A stretch of 64,000 bases of DNA from Providencia stuartii (GCF_029277985.1 NZ_CP119546.1:4332946-4396945); one strand, 5' to 3'. Shown: positions 30,004 to 40,536, counted from the first letter of the stretch. Numbers and translations: made by a program. The notes: generated by a model not told the origin, from the letters alone.

Positions 30004-31412
30004 TAAACCTTCTCCGCTGAACGACTAAACAGTAGATATAAGCCGTAAAGTACAAAGCTTAATACGAATGAAAGAAGGATAGATAAGCTAGAACCCTCGA
30101 AAATACCGGTCGCCCATGGCCCTTTAATAAACTCATTATCACTGACTAATAGGCCCGCCAGTGCACCGAGTAACCAACATAACAGCGGGATCCAACGGAT
30201 TCCAGCGTTAGATTGTCCAAACAGTTGCTCGAACGCATAGCCTTTTCGGCTCCGTAGTACGGCATAATCCAGCATAAACACCGCTTCCCATGAGGCTAAA
30301 AACACCCCGCAAAACAAAAGGAAAGCAATAAATGAGTTAATAAACTCTCCTGAAATAAATAGGATATAAATTGCCACTCCCATGACTAAAATAGCATCTA
30401 ATGCAACGGCATAAACTTGGCGAATTTTGACACCGATAGTTAATAAATTCAGGCTTGCAGAGTAGAGGCTGAGTACGGCAATAGTGATAATCCCAGCTGT
30501 CGCCGTTAATAAGTAAGGGATCGACATCCAACTCGGTAATTCAGAACCTATCAATGCAATTGGATTTTCCGCTGAGGCTAATTCAGGCAAACGAGCAGAA
30601 AGCAAAATACCCGTAAATAATAAAATAAATAGCGGTAATGTGGCCCCAAAGGTCACCGCATTGAAAATAGAGGATTTTGATGACCGTTCACTTTGGTAGC
30701 GGCTATAATCTGCTCCCGCTATCCCCCAGCCAATGCCTGTTCCAGCGGCAATAATGGATACCGCGGGTAAAAAACCCGTCAACCAACTACCAGAAGGCAT
30801 TGATAAAACAGCATTCCAGTCTGTTTGCCAAATAATATACAGCGCAGCGATTAAGGTCATAGTACCAAAAATACGCGTGATCCAACTTTGCATCACAACG
30901 ACGGTCGCTTGGCCGAGTAAGCTAATCGTAATTGCCAATCCACCAAATAACACCATGCAAACCACGGTTAATACGACGGAGTCACTGAATCCAACTACTT
31001 GAAATAGGGCTTTTAGTGTCAACGTACCCGTGATCATATTGATGGATTCCCAACCCATCAGTGTTATCCAGCTAAAAAATGTGGGAGCGATGTTACCTGT
31101 TTTACCAAAAATCGTGCGCGACAGCGTCAACGTAGAGGTGCGGCCTTTCTGCCCTGATAAACTGATATAGCCCACCAGCGCGAAACTGGCTATACCAATA
31201 ATGGTGGCGAGTAGAGATTGAAAGAAGGAGAGTCGGAAGGAAACAATAATCGCGCCATAAACGATACCTAGTATACCGATATTCGCGGCGGACCAAATCC
31301 AGAAGAGTTCCAGAGGGGTAGCTGTTCGCTCATGTTCGGGAACGATATCAATACCCGTGTTTTCAATTTTCCAAGCTTCATTTTTTTGCGGAGTGTCAGG
31401 TAATGCACTCAT
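30003..31412 (-). CDS. NCS1 family nucleobase/nucleoside permease
   Basis: A 469-residue membrane protein with about twelve hydrophobic segments, of the nucleobase:cation symporter-1 family (cytosine, purines, allantoin, thiamine). Visible family features are a TLTLSRTIFG segment near residue 97, the ATFFSWITLMGWE region near residue 117 and GIAGADYSRY near residue 228. It occupies the place held in E. coli by YegT, a NupG-type carrier, so the transported compound is probably a nucleoside-like molecule. A ribosome binding site AAGGAGAG precedes the ATG. It lies ten bases after the glycohydrolase and overlaps the kinase by one base. Confidence 0.88.
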   Translation of the reverse strand: MSALPDTPQKNEAWKIENTGIDIVPEHERTATPLELFWIWSAANIGILGIVYGAIIVSFRLSFFQSLLATIIGIASFALVGYISLSGQKGRTSTLTLSRTIFGKTGNIAPTFFSWITLMGWESINMITGTLTLKALFQVVGFSDSVVLTVVCMVLFGGLAITISLLGQATVVVMQSWITRIFGTMTLIAALYIIWQTDWNAVLSMPSGSWLTGFLPAVSIIAAGTGIGWGIAGADYSRYQSERSSKSSIFNAVTFGATLPLFILLFTGILLSARLPELASAENPIALIGSELPSWMSIPYLLTATAGIITIAVLSLYSASLNLLTIGVKIRQVYAVALDAILVMGVAIYILFISGEFINSFIAFLLFCGVFLASWEAVFMLDYAVLRSRKGYAFEQLFGQSNAGIRWIPLLCWLLGALAGLLVSDNEFIKGPWATGIFEGSSLSILLSFVLSFVLYGLYLLFSRSAEKV

Positions 31413-31422
31413 TCCACTCTCC

Positions 31423-32432
31423 TTAATGGCGTAAGGTACTGAGTATTTTTGCGTAGGGATAGAAATCTATATTATTAGAATTATTAATCAATGCAATCCA
31501 TTCTTCAGGAAAAGCTTCAATACCTGACAGAGCTCCCGAAATCGCTCCGGCCATAGCACCAATGGTGTCCGTGTCTCCCCCCAGGTTGGCACAATACTTC
31601 GCACACATGACAGGATCACCATTTGTTAGCTCGACTATGGCCAGAGCGCAGGGAATAGATTCTATCGTGTCCATACCGGCTCCGATAAAATCGTACAGCT
31701 CTTTTAGTGTTGTCTGAGGCGAGCAGTTCTGTAGCGCGTTCGCCTTCTGAAAAGCCAGTGAGATTCGCTGTCCTAAAGAAGGGCTAAACGTTGAGGCATA
31801 CAACTGCTGAACCTCTTCGGCAAGTATTGGAAGTTCTTTTTTTATTTGAGACCAAGATGTTTGCTCAATGGCTCGACTAATTGCCCAAGCAATGACACAG
31901 GCACCTGCAATCGCAATATCCGACTTATGTGTCGGAATACAAGCCGCTTCAACGGTTTTTATAAATTGATTGCGATCCGCAGTTGAAGCAACGCAGCCAC
32001 AGGCGCTATCCGCATTGCCGCACCATTAGTGACCCCATTTGATACAATTTCATTAATGGGTATGCCTGCTTGAATAGCTAATAGAGATTGTTTTGAAGTC
32101 GGTCCAAAAATATTCTTATCGAAAGCATTAATGCGTCCCGCCCACGCTAAAATATTTTGTGCCACCACCTTCGGCTCTACCTGACCATTACAAGTAATAA
32201 TTGCATCCATTAACGCAATTGCTTGATGAGTATCATCAGTCACTTCACCGGCACGAAACCCAATCGCCGCAACATTTTCGTCTGGCCCTGGCAAAAAATT
32301 ATCTATCCAGCCGAAAAACTGTTGAACACGATCTTGTCGCCATAGCTCAGATGGCATGCCCATGGCATCCCCCGTCGCCTGACCATATAAACATCCAAGA
32401 ATCGCTGATTGAATGTCGGGTTTACGCCCCAT
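31423..32432 (-). pseudogene. ADP-ribosylglycohydrolase (YegU-like), broken by one frameshift
   Basis: Two adjacent frames together give one ADP-ribosylglycohydrolase of about 335 residues. The first frame starts at 32432 (MGRKPDIQSA, GGGAG upstream), carries GQATGDAMGMPSE and the metal motif EVTDDTHQA, and runs through NGAAMRIAPVAALLQ before ending at 31959. The family sequence resumes in the next frame around 31983 (TADRNQFIKTVEA, then PTHKSDIAIAGA) and carries the second metal motif GGDTDTIGAMAGA to 31423. One missing base near 31981-31985 explains the break. Everything else is intact, so this is either a recent mutation or a sequencing error. The family removes ADP-ribose or hydrolyses N-ribosyl bonds. 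Confidence 0.9.
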
Positions 32433-32483
32433 TTTTGCTCCCAATACTTTCCTTAACAACATTAATTATATTAGCAGCAATTA

Positions 32484-32534
32484 AGTCCAATACCAGTCCA
32501 ATCAGTGAAAAAATAATGCCAATATAAGTCCATT
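32484..32534. promoter_or_regulatory. Phased AGTCCA(A/T)T repeats, possible GntR operator region
   Basis: AGTCCAAT occurs at 32484-32491 and 32495-32502, 11 bases apart (about one helical turn), and AGTCCATT at 32527-32534, 32 bases further. They lie in the divergent control region between the glycohydrolase operon and the GntR gene, so they may be operator half-sites. Confidence 0.4.
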
Positions 32535-32603
32535 AGATGATATTATGAATATATTAAAGTCTGTTATAAACTTAATTTGTTGAAAGCTTTATGGAAAAAT
32601 ATA

Positions 32604-33344
32604 ATGCAAGCCCGCTTTCTTGAATGGATAAAAAATCAGCTAGATGTGAACTCAACGACACCTTTGTACCGTCAGCTACAGCATGCGATTGAGTCCGCTA
32701 TTGAACATAAAATCGTCGATGCTGGGGATTATCTTCCTGCGGAGCGTTACCTTGCCCAACAGTTAAAGCTCTCTCGAGTGACAATCAGTAAAACAATGCA
32801 GGCTCTGGAAAAGAAAGGAACGGTGATCCGCCAACAAGGAGTGGGAACACAAGTCGCCAAATATTTAGGCTATTCACTATCCCATGAAAGTGGCTTTACT
32901 TCTCAAGTCATTAAAGCGGGAGGAACGGTGACCACTCAGTGGTTACTTCGCACCTTAACTGAGGCTACCGCGGATATTGCCGCTAAATTAGGTTTACCTG
33001 TTAATAGTCCAATAGCACAATTGAGGCGTATCCGCATCGCAAATGGGCAGCCTGTCTCTTTTGAAAATAACTATATTCCAGCTCAATACCTCCCTGAACC
33101 GGAAAAACTCACCGACTCCCTTTATGCATTATGGGGTAGCCAAGGCATTAACTTTAGCCGTGTCCAGCATAAAGTCAAAGCTATCAGCTGTAATGAAGAG
33201 TACGCCAATTGGTTAAACACGACGGTAGGGGCACCTCTCTTACTCGTGAGACAAACTAGCTCTATTCAAGCTGGCAGAATTATTGAGTACAGTGAAATTA
33301 TCTGTCGTGGCGATATTTACGAACTCGAGTTTAATTCCCCCTAG
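32604..33344 (+). CDS. GntR/HutC family transcriptional regulator (YegW-like)
   Basis: A 246-residue regulator with an N-terminal winged helix (PLYRQLQHAIESAI, then LPAERYLAQQLKLSRVTIS, about residues 19-63) and a C-terminal UTRA ligand-binding domain (from about residue 90). The start ATG at 32604 is preferred because GGA lies about ten bases upstream; the frame also opens at TTG codons nine codons earlier. It is divergent from the ADP-ribosylglycohydrolase-NCS1-kinase operon, as YegW is in E. coli, and most likely represses it in response to a sugar or nucleoside intermediate. Confidence 0.87.
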   Translation: MQARFLEWIKNQLDVNSTTPLYRQLQHAIESAIEHKIVDAGDYLPAERYLAQQLKLSRVTISKTMQALEKKGTVIRQQGVGTQVAKYLGYSLSHESGFTSQVIKAGGTVTTQWLLRTLTEATADIAAKLGLPVNSPIAQLRRIRIANGQPVSFENNYIPAQYLPEPEKLTDSLYALWGSQGINFSRVQHKVKAISCNEEYANWLNTTVGAPLLLVRQTSSIQAGRIIEYSEIICRGDIYELEFNSP

Positions 33345-33467
33345 TACCTTATTAATCTGAATGGCGTGATCTTAGGCACGAACGTGGCGCATATTTTAGC
33401 TAACTTCACCTTTTACATTTATTCTATGAAGAGTGATTTTTTATTATTAAATGGAATGAGGTAAATC

Positions 33468-33896
33468 ATGCAAGTTTCTGCTCGAAATCAATTAGTCGGT
33501 ACAGTTAGCGCAATAAAAGAAGGGGCGGTTAACAATGAGGTTGTTTTGTCATTGGGAAATGGTGAAGAGCTAACAACTGTCATTACATGCGAAAGCTGCA
33601 AAGCATTAGGTTTAGCTGTCGGCAAAGAAGCCGTTGCCATTATTAAAGCCCCGTGGGTGGTACTCGCAAAACCGGATTGCGGTTTACTATTTTCAGCACG
33701 TAATCAATTTAACGGTAAAGTCAGTAATATTATTGAAGGGGCTGTGAACAGTACAGTTCACCTAGTGACAAATAAAGGTGTTGAACTCACCGCGATCATT
33801 ACCAATGAAAGTCTGCAAGACATGGCATTAACGAAAGGTGTCGATATCACTGCATTGGTCAAAGCATCAAGCGTAATCCTTGCAACACGCCGCTAA
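33468..33896 (+). CDS. Tandem-Mop-domain molybdate-binding protein
   Basis: A 142-residue cytoplasmic molbindin made of two Mop/TOBE domains of about 68 residues, each opening with SARNQ (residues 3-7 and 75-79) followed by a GTVS/GKVS and EGAVN pattern. Proteins of this type (ModG-like) assemble and hold molybdate or tungstate. It stands alone with its own ribosome binding site (ATGAGG). The molybdenum-dependent formate dehydrogenase encoded nearby at 51969-55016 would be an obvious user of stored molybdate; that link is inferred. Confidence 0.88.
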   Translation: MQVSARNQLVGTVSAIKEGAVNNEVVLSLGNGEELTTVITCESCKALGLAVGKEAVAIIKAPWVVLAKPDCGLLFSARNQFNGKVSNIIEGAVNSTVHLVTNKGVELTAIITNESLQDMALTKGVDITALVKASSVILATRR

Positions 33897-33910
33897 TCCA
33901 CAGTACAGAG

Positions 33911-33943
33911 AATATATCGCGGAGTAAAACTCCGCGATATATT
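33911..33943. terminator. Bidirectional hairpin between convergent genes
   Basis: A perfect 15-bp stem (33911-33925 with 33929-33943) with an AAA loop lies between the molbindin gene and the sulfatase gene. It probably ends both transcripts. T tracts are weak. Confidence 0.75.
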
Positions 33944-33951
33944 GATTAACC

Positions 33952-35610
33952 TTATTCTTCCGCTTTTTTATTAGCAACTTGTAATGTTTGATAGATATAG
34001 TGGTGATAACTTTCTAATAATTGTTTGTCTTCACAATCATCCAACTTACCATCACACAAATGGCGCATTTTAATATTCGCTTCATAGAATGGCGAAATCT
34101 TTAGATTTGCACGTTCTAATAAGATACCGCCAAGGAAGGCGATATCGGTTAGCTTACCTGTTTGGATGCTATTACCTGATTTTAAATTATCACGTAACGT
34201 AAATTGGGTGATAAACGCAGGGTTAGCATAATCAGATTGATATTGATTCAAGCTAATACCCGGTTGATGATCACCAAAATACAAGAACATGAGTGGCCTT
34301 TCTCGTTTCGCCATAAAGTCAACAAAATCGCGGATCGCATTATCTGAAGCAACAATTTTCTCCATATAATGGCTAAATTCACCCGCTGAATCTGCATTTT
34401 TCACTTTACCTTTTAAGCCATAATCATCACTGTGACTATCTTTATAAGGACCGTGTTCATACATCGTTAGCGAAAAAATAAATACCGGTTTATCCGTTTC
34501 TTTCGCTAAAATTTCCTTGGCGTATTTCAGCATATCCTCAGTGCTGATCGTCCATAAGTTATCTTGTAATTTTCCAGGATAACCTAACTCTTGAGGTTGA
34601 ATAATTCTATCTACACCCAGCGTCTGGTATGCATGGCCAGAATGGTAAGCTCCACGGTTAAAAGGTGTTAAAACAACCGTATAATAACCATTCGCTTTCA
34701 TCTCTTTAAATAAACTATTGTTGAGATGGTCGACAATAAAATAGAAAACACCACTTTTCTGTGAACCGAAATCATCACTGTTTAGCCCTGTTAGTGCCGC
34801 AAACTCAGATAGCCAAGTCCCCCCACCAAACGTTTGTACACGCATATGACTATGTGCGATCAATTCGTTATCTTGTTGGAACATAAATAGATTTGGCAAC
34901 TGTGTTCCATCAGGTAATCGATAGATGTTTGGATTGACTGTCGATTCTTGTAACAATAATAAAATGTCTGGTTTTTCTGTGGTTGCAGAAACAGGCAATG
35001 TGACAGAAGCTGCTCTTTGTAAAAAATAATCGGATGAACCTTTCACTTGTGGCGAGTGATAGCTCGAATTTTTCGCCGACATAACTAAATTGGTTACTGT
35101 GCCCTTCCCCTTAGGCAAGGTTTCAGTCCATTGCGTGTAATAGTGAGACGCTGCAAAACTGGCCCCAAAATATCCACCAATGCCGAGAACAATCGCCAAT
35201 AAACGCCACACAAATGATCGTTTAGGCGATAATAAACGCCAGCTCAGTACTGCATTCACCACGAATAAGATCAATAAGCCAATCAACGCAACACCAGCCA
35301 ACCAATAATGAGCCAATGTTCCGATATTTGAGGTGTCTGTCATGACACTGATATCGGAATAAAATAACTGTTCTTTATAATAATGGACTTTGAGTTGGTT
35401 AAGGAATTTAATAATAATAAATAGCGTACTCGTGACAACCGCCGAAAATAGCCATCTTGCAGAAAGAAAATAGAGTCCCCCAAAGATCACGGCGTAAACA
35501 CTGATCGAAATCAATGCTGGGTAAATCACACCACTTTTTTCAAAAACAAGGAAAAGGGAGGCAATTAAAATCAGTGTGAGATAAATGGCAGAAAATACGC
35601 TTTTTTTCAT
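33952..35610 (-). CDS. LTA synthase-like sulfatase-fold membrane protein
   Basis: A 552-residue inner-membrane protein with five hydrophobic N-terminal segments (about residues 5-165) and a periplasmic sulfatase/alkaline-phosphatase-fold domain. Metal and active-site elements typical of LtaS/OpgB enzymes are present: a metal glutamate in LLLLQES near residue 220, the nucleophile threonine in FGGGTWLSEF near residue 263, a histidine in MYEHGPY near residue 383 and DH in YFGDHQPG near residue 445. Such enzymes move phosphoglycerol or phosphoethanolamine onto cell-surface glycans. The acceptor here is unknown. The ATG at 35610 is preferred over a GTG four codons upstream. Confidence 0.8.
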   Translation of the reverse strand: MKKSVFSAIYLTLILIASLFLVFEKSGVIYPALISISVYAVIFGGLYFLSARWLFSAVVTSTLFIIIKFLNQLKVHYYKEQLFYSDISVMTDTSNIGTLAHYWLAGVALIGLLILFVVNAVLSWRLLSPKRSFVWRLLAIVLGIGGYFGASFAASHYYTQWTETLPKGKGTVTNLVMSAKNSSYHSPQVKGSSDYFLQRAASVTLPVSATTEKPDILLLLQESTVNPNIYRLPDGTQLPNLFMFQQDNELIAHSHMRVQTFGGGTWLSEFAALTGLNSDDFGSQKSGVFYFIVDHLNNSLFKEMKANGYYTVVLTPFNRGAYHSGHAYQTLGVDRIIQPQELGYPGKLQDNLWTISTEDMLKYAKEILAKETDKPVFIFSLTMYEHGPYKDSHSDDYGLKGKVKNADSAGEFSHYMEKIVASDNAIRDFVDFMAKRERPLMFLYFGDHQPGISLNQYQSDYANPAFITQFTLRDNLKSGNSIQTGKLTDIAFLGGILLERANLKISPFYEANIKMRHLCDGKLDDCEDKQLLESYHHYIYQTLQVANKKAEE

Positions 35611-35705
35611 CGAGCTTACCACAAAATATGTGAGTACCGACGGCCTTCAATAGGCAGAGACCGCCACGAATTGACTGGCTATTCTAACTAATTTAGACGA
35701 TAAAT

Positions 35706-37574
35706 CTATTCGGCAAAAATGCCTTTATCACGTAAAAAATGTCCATCACCTTTACGCCGCGTAAAGCCACTTTTATCAAAAAATTCGAGTATCTGAATCG
35801 CTAACTTACGACCAATCCCTAATTCACTCCGAAAATCAGCAGCGCAAATTTCTTCTTTTTCAAGACAATATCGTAAGATTAACTCAGCAAATTGTTTGAT
35901 TTCATCACTACTATAATAGCGATCACGTACAATTGCCGTCACGAATCCCATTTGTGCTGCTTTTTTCATCACACCTCGTATCAGGTTTTCATCCTGGTTA
36001 AGCTCTGCTGCAATATCGCGAACCCACCATGCATCTATACGAGGAAATAACGGAACTATTTGTTGCCAAATGCGTTGTTGTTCTGCATCGAATACCAGAC
36101 CATGTTGCGGCATATGCAGCCAACCACGCGTTTGCTTAATACGTTCATCAACAATCAGCTCATTAATTAATTTAAAAACTAATGATTCACTCATTGTTGG
36201 TAATGCCATCCGCTTTAATCTCGCTTTACTGACACCGATTTGGTCACTGTGAACCTCATGGAAATCTTCTAACGTTTGCACTAATCGCTCTTTCGCGACT
36301 TGAGCCTTAAAAGCGGATAGCACTAAATCACCGACACGAACTAATTCCACCTGAGTTAACAACGGCTCCAGTGCGCTAGGTGTTAACTGACGAGACCACC
36401 CATAGCTCTTTAAATTTAATTCACCATTCGGCAGCTGTAATTTCAAATGGGTGAGTTCATCGTTCGCCGAACAAAGACGTTGTAGCCAGTCAATAAATTC
36501 AGGTAATCTTTTCCCTCTGCGTGGAGAAGTTAATCGGATCACTCTTGCGGCTGCCAAGGTTTCACGGGCGCTAATATCGCGCACAATGAGACGATCATTA
36601 TCTGCTAACCACAAAGGCGTATCGAGGATAAGTTCCGCCAGCAAAGGCGTTGTTGCGAATTCGGTCAATAAGGATACTCGCCCCGTGATATGGCTGGCAC
36701 CATGATACAAATGCACAGGCTGCCAATGTTTAATCACTGAGTCACATTTTAATTCAACAATCACTCGGGTTGCCGCTGCAAATGGCTTTTCAGAGAGTAA
36801 CCAATCACCACGGGTGATCTCTGCTTTATCGACGTCACCAGTAAGATTTAATGCAACACGATCCCCCGCTTGCGCGAATTCTGCGGGTTGGTTTTGCCTA
36901 TGAATTCCTCTGACACGAACGGAGGTGTCCACTCCCGTCAGCCATAAACTCTCACCTAGCTGAACTTGCCCTGCCAAAGCGGTACCGGTGACCACTATCC
37001 CCGCGCCTTTGACATGAAATACACGGTCAATAGCTAATCGAAAACGTTGTTGGGGGTTTTGATGACCGGTTGCTTCTTGATGTAATTGTTGCAGGTATGC
37101 TTGTAACTCAGCAATACCACAACCATTATTAGCTGAAGTCACAAATAGAACGGGGTCAGACCAACCTTGTTGATGAAGTTCATCCTGTACTTGTTGAATA
37201 ACTTGAGTGATACGCTTTTCATCAACTCTGTCTGCTTTGGTCAAAATAGCCGTTATTTTCTGGCAGCCCGCTAAGCGCAAAATGGCTAAGTGTTCTCGTG
37301 TTTGCGCCATAACACCATCATCACACGCCACCACCAACAGAGCATGTTGAATACCACCAACGCCTGCCAGCATATTACCTAAAAATTTTTCATGCCCAGG
37401 AACATCAATAAAGCCAATTGAGCTGCCATCTTGTTGAGGCCAATACGCATAACCAAGATCGATGGTCATGCCGCGCTTTTTCTCTTCGGGTAAATGGGCG
37501 GTATTCACCCCAGTAATCGCTTGAATTAATGAAGTTTTACCATGGTCAACATGGCCAGCGGTAGCAAAAATCAT
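35706..37574 (-). CDS. selB: Selenocysteine-specific elongation factor
   Basis: SelB brings selenocysteyl-tRNA(Sec) to UGA codons that are followed by a SECIS hairpin. The 622-residue protein begins with the GTPase P-loop GHVDHGKTS, has DVPGHEKF near residue 57 and TKAD near residue 113, then EF-Tu-like domains. The C-terminal third is a set of winged helices that bind the SECIS. Its ATG overlaps the selA stop (ATGA). Its target in this window is fdoG, whose UGA is at 54429-54431. Confidence 0.96.
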   Translation of the reverse strand: MIFATAGHVDHGKTSLIQAITGVNTAHLPEEKKRGMTIDLGYAYWPQQDGSSIGFIDVPGHEKFLGNMLAGVGGIQHALLVVACDDGVMAQTREHLAILRLAGCQKITAILTKADRVDEKRITQVIQQVQDELHQQGWSDPVLFVTSANNGCGIAELQAYLQQLHQEATGHQNPQQRFRLAIDRVFHVKGAGIVVTGTALAGQVQLGESLWLTGVDTSVRVRGIHRQNQPAEFAQAGDRVALNLTGDVDKAEITRGDWLLSEKPFAAATRVIVELKCDSVIKHWQPVHLYHGASHITGRVSLLTEFATTPLLAELILDTPLWLADNDRLIVRDISARETLAAARVIRLTSPRRGKRLPEFIDWLQRLCSANDELTHLKLQLPNGELNLKSYGWSRQLTPSALEPLLTQVELVRVGDLVLSAFKAQVAKERLVQTLEDFHEVHSDQIGVSKARLKRMALPTMSESLVFKLINELIVDERIKQTRGWLHMPQHGLVFDAEQQRIWQQIVPLFPRIDAWWVRDIAAELNQDENLIRGVMKKAAQMGFVTAIVRDRYYSSDEIKQFAELILRYCLEKEEICAADFRSELGIGRKLAIQILEFFDKSGFTRRKGDGHFLRDKGIFAE

Positions 37575-38965
37575 GAAAGCAGTACCTGCAATAATGCATG
37601 TTCATCATCTAAACAACGGAGATCCAGCCATAATTTACCCTCTTTCAATCGGCCTATCACAGGCTGGGTAGAGTGACGCCAACGTGCCATAAGTAAGGCC
37701 AATGTATTTCCTCGCCCATCAAATGGCGTAAATGTCACAGCATAGCTTGGCAACCTATCAACCGGTAAAGACCCACTACCGATTTGGGATAAACAAGGTT
37801 CGATTTCAACCACAAATTTATCACCATAAAAAGCCTGCAAGGGAACAATCAAACGCTGCGCACGCGCTTTAATTTCATCGGCACTACGGGTTAACCAACG
37901 TAATGTCGGTAGTTCAGTAACCAGTTTTTCTGGCGTGCAATACAGTTTTAATGTCGCTTCTAATGCCGCTAATGTCATTTTATCGGCACGTAATGCACGT
38001 TTAAGCGGATGCTTTTGAATGGCTTCAATCCATTTTTTCTTGCCGAGAATGATCCCTGCTTGCGGCCCTCCCAGCAGTTTGTCACCCGAAATCGACACCA
38101 AATCAATCCCTTGCGAAAGATACGTTTGTGGCATTGGCTCAGCAGGTAAACCATACGCTGTCATATCTATCATTGATCCACTGCCCAAATCAATTGCTGT
38201 CGGCAATTGATACTGCTTACCTAACTCAGCCAGCTCGGCACCTTCAACTTCTGCGGTGAAACCTTCAATGCTGTAGTTACTGGTATGCACCTTCATCAAT
38301 AATGCAGTGTGTTCATTGATAGCATTAACATAATCACGTAAATGAGTTCGATTGGTTGTTCCGACTTCCACGAGTTGGCAACCTGCTTGTGCCATCACAT
38401 CAGGCACTCGAAAAGCCCCACCAATCTCAACGAGCTCGCCGCGCGAAACAATCACTTGTTTACCTTGCGCGACAGTCGCTAATAACAATAAAACAGCTGC
38501 CGCATTATTATTAACAATGCAGGCATCTTCTGCGCCAGTTAATTGACAAAATAAGTCAGCCAAAGCGCGGTCACGATGCCCTCGCGTGGCACCATCAAGA
38601 GAGTACTCCAACGTTACAGGTGAACTCATCACCTTATTCACCGCCTCAACGGCGGATTGCGCCATTACCGCGCGACCTAAATTCGTGTGTAGTACCGTGC
38701 CCGTTAAGTTAAAAACGGGTTTTATCGCACTTTCCTGTAACCTGTTATGACGTTTAGTCAGCTCTGTCACCCAGTCAGCGTGCCATGCAGGCAATTGCTC
38801 ATATTGCTGGATAAACTCACGGGCTTGCTGCTGCATATCTCGTAACTGCTCAGTCACCCAATGATGCCCTGATTCAATGACGAGGGTTTGTACCTCGTCG
38901 AGTTGCAGTAACTTATCAATAGCAGGAAGCTGGCGGTATAGCGCGGCAGTGGAGTCTGACATCAT
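37571..38965 (-). CDS. selA: L-seryl-tRNA(Sec) selenium transferase
   Basis: SelA is a PLP enzyme that converts seryl-tRNA(Sec) to selenocysteyl-tRNA(Sec) using selenophosphate. The 464-residue protein has the usual N-terminal tRNA-binding region, [12 protein letters not shown] near residue 88 and the PLP lysine in [12 protein letters not shown] near residue 294. It lies between fdhE (19 bases) and selB (overlap), making an fdhE-selA-selB operon. The tRNA gene selC was not found in the window. Confidence 0.96.
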   Translation of the reverse strand: MMSDSTAALYRQLPAIDKLLQLDEVQTLVIESGHHWVTEQLRDMQQQAREFIQQYEQLPAWHADWVTELTKRHNRLQESAIKPVFNLTGTVLHTNLGRAVMAQSAVEAVNKVMSSPVTLEYSLDGATRGHRDRALADLFCQLTGAEDACIVNNNAAAVLLLLATVAQGKQVIVSRGELVEIGGAFRVPDVMAQAGCQLVEVGTTNRTHLRDYVNAINEHTALLMKVHTSNYSIEGFTAEVEGAELAELGKQYQLPTAIDLGSGSMIDMTAYGLPAEPMPQTYLSQGIDLVSISGDKLLGGPQAGIILGKKKWIEAIQKHPLKRALRADKMTLAALEATLKLYCTPEKLVTELPTLRWLTRSADEIKARAQRLIVPLQAFYGDKFVVEIEPCLSQIGSGSLPVDRLPSYAVTFTPFDGRGNTLALLMARWRHSTQPVIGRLKEGKLWLDLRCLDDEHALLQVLLS

Positions 38966-38984
38966 GGTTACTCTCTTTTAGTGA

Positions 38985-39920
38985 CTATTTTTCGCCGGGA
39001 AACAAGAATGGATTAAGGCTACTACGAGCAAAGCCTTCTTCTTCCATACGTGCATCGAGAATAATAGACGCTAAATCATCAGCAACAGCTTCAACTTTTG
39101 CGTCTTTTTCTTGATAAAGAATTTTGAGGTAGCTGCCACAATCACCACAACTTTCTGCTTTAACGGCCGCGTTTTCATCATCAAGAGACCAATAGTTCAG
39201 CTTACCTGTTTGTTCACAATTACTGCATTTCACTCTAACCATATGCCAATCGGTTTCACATAAATTACAGTGTAAATAACGTAAGCCTTGTGTTGTCCCA
39301 ATTTGGACAATACTTGATACTGGCATGCTATTACAAACCGGACATAAATGACGATGATCGCCATGTTCCGCACGAGCTTTACCCGGAATTTGCGCTGCCA
39401 TTTGAGCCCAATAAACAGAGAGTGCCGCCCAAATAAACATTGATTTATCCGCCGGTACTTTTTCGAACTGTTCATTCAGCAATGCGGAGGCCATCTCTTC
39501 AAGCTCATTGGCCGAGGCTTTATCGAGATTTTCCAGTGCAGGACGCACAGACTCAGGCACTACAGGTAATAATTCCGCAATAATCGAATGCAGAAGCTTG
39601 TGCCAATGTGCTGTACGCGGAAATGTTTTCACATCAAGAGGCGAATTATGACTCGCTGTCGCTCGCTCTAATACCGCATTCATATCCATTTCTAATGGAT
39701 TATCATGCTGTGCATTATTCTGTGCAGTGGCCACTTCAGCGGCAAAATTAAGATAACCTGCAAAAGGATGTTCTCCAGCGCCGAGTTCTTTTAATCTTTC
39801 AGCACGACGCTGATATAGACTCTTCAAATTCGGAAATAGGACAGGAGGAATAAAACCAATACCTTTTTCTTTCAGTCTTTCTTGCCCTAATTCTTCTTTA
39901 GGGACGATACGAATACCCAT
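38985..39920 (-). CDS. fdhE: Formate dehydrogenase accessory protein FdhE
   Basis: FdhE is a rubredoxin-like cytoplasmic protein needed for activity of respiratory formate dehydrogenases before Tat export. The 311-residue protein shows four CxxC pairs in the C-terminal half (CPVC, CNLC, CSNC and CGDC, about residues 190-265), which bind iron. In E. coli it follows fdoI directly; here fdoI is about 10.4 kb upstream on the same strand, with the oxalate gene cluster in between. The operon must therefore have its own promoter in the 39921-40536 gap. Confidence 0.95.
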   Translation of the reverse strand: MGIRIVPKEELGQERLKEKGIGFIPPVLFPNLKSLYQRRAERLKELGAGEHPFAGYLNFAAEVATAQNNAQHDNPLEMDMNAVLERATASHNSPLDVKTFPRTAHWHKLLHSIIAELLPVVPESVRPALENLDKASANELEEMASALLNEQFEKVPADKSMFIWAALSVYWAQMAAQIPGKARAEHGDHRHLCPVCNSMPVSSIVQIGTTQGLRYLHCNLCETDWHMVRVKCSNCEQTGKLNYWSLDDENAAVKAESCGDCGSYLKILYQEKDAKVEAVADDLASIILDARMEEEGFARSSLNPFLFPGEK

Positions 39921-40536
39921 CGCATTGCTCTCTTTTAAATTTTTTAAACGACTTATCCGAGGGTATGCTAGCCATATCCTCGGATTTATTGTTCGTATTT
40001 TATGCTTATTCAGCGAAAATTGCTGTTATCTACTGCTCAGGATAAAACAAAAGTCGCTAGGTAGCTACCTTGTTGCCTTGGTATCAGCAAGTTTCCTTTT
40101 AAGGAGCTAAGTAAAAGTCCACCTAATAAAGCGACCTCATCACTTAACCTTGTACCTTTAGCGGTTTATGCTCTGAGAAATAGCCTCTATTCGCTCTCTT
40201 CTTTGAAGTTAATCACTTTACGCTAACGAAATTTTTTGACCTGCCAAAGTGATGAAATGATCTTCGATTAAGTGTTATTCAATCGCAATGATGGGAAATG
40301 AGCGCAGCGCAACAGTATGACCCAACGTAGAGTGGGCGCATGATGATTGCCTTTAAGATAATGTTGGTGTTTCCCCATGAGATACTATCGGAAACCGTGA
40401 TCAATGAGACCATGAAAATGAATGAATAGCACATTCGCTTATTATCGAGACGTTATTTAGCGGCGAAAGCGTCATGCTATGACATGGATAGTAAGATGAG
40501 AAAGTACAATGGTCATCAAACAATAATATTTGCTTT
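39921..40536. other. Intergenic region upstream of fdhE, no gene supported
   Basis: About 615 bases separate fdhE from the hairpin at the end of the oxalate module. A 61-codon frame (39925-40110) and several shorter ones have no family features. A GGTAGCTACC palindrome lies near 40060. The left end should hold an fdhE promoter. The rest may be debris from the insertion that split fdoI from fdhE, but no transposase remnant was recognised. Confidence 0.35.

Noticed and set aside
29612..30028. 138-codon plus-strand frame opposite the PfkB kinase
   Set aside because: Antisense shadow; the kinase has all its motifs and is coupled to the permease.
39925..40110. 61-codon hydrophobic frame upstream of fdhE
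   Set aside because: No ribosome binding site and irregular composition; it looks like chance in AT-rich DNA.
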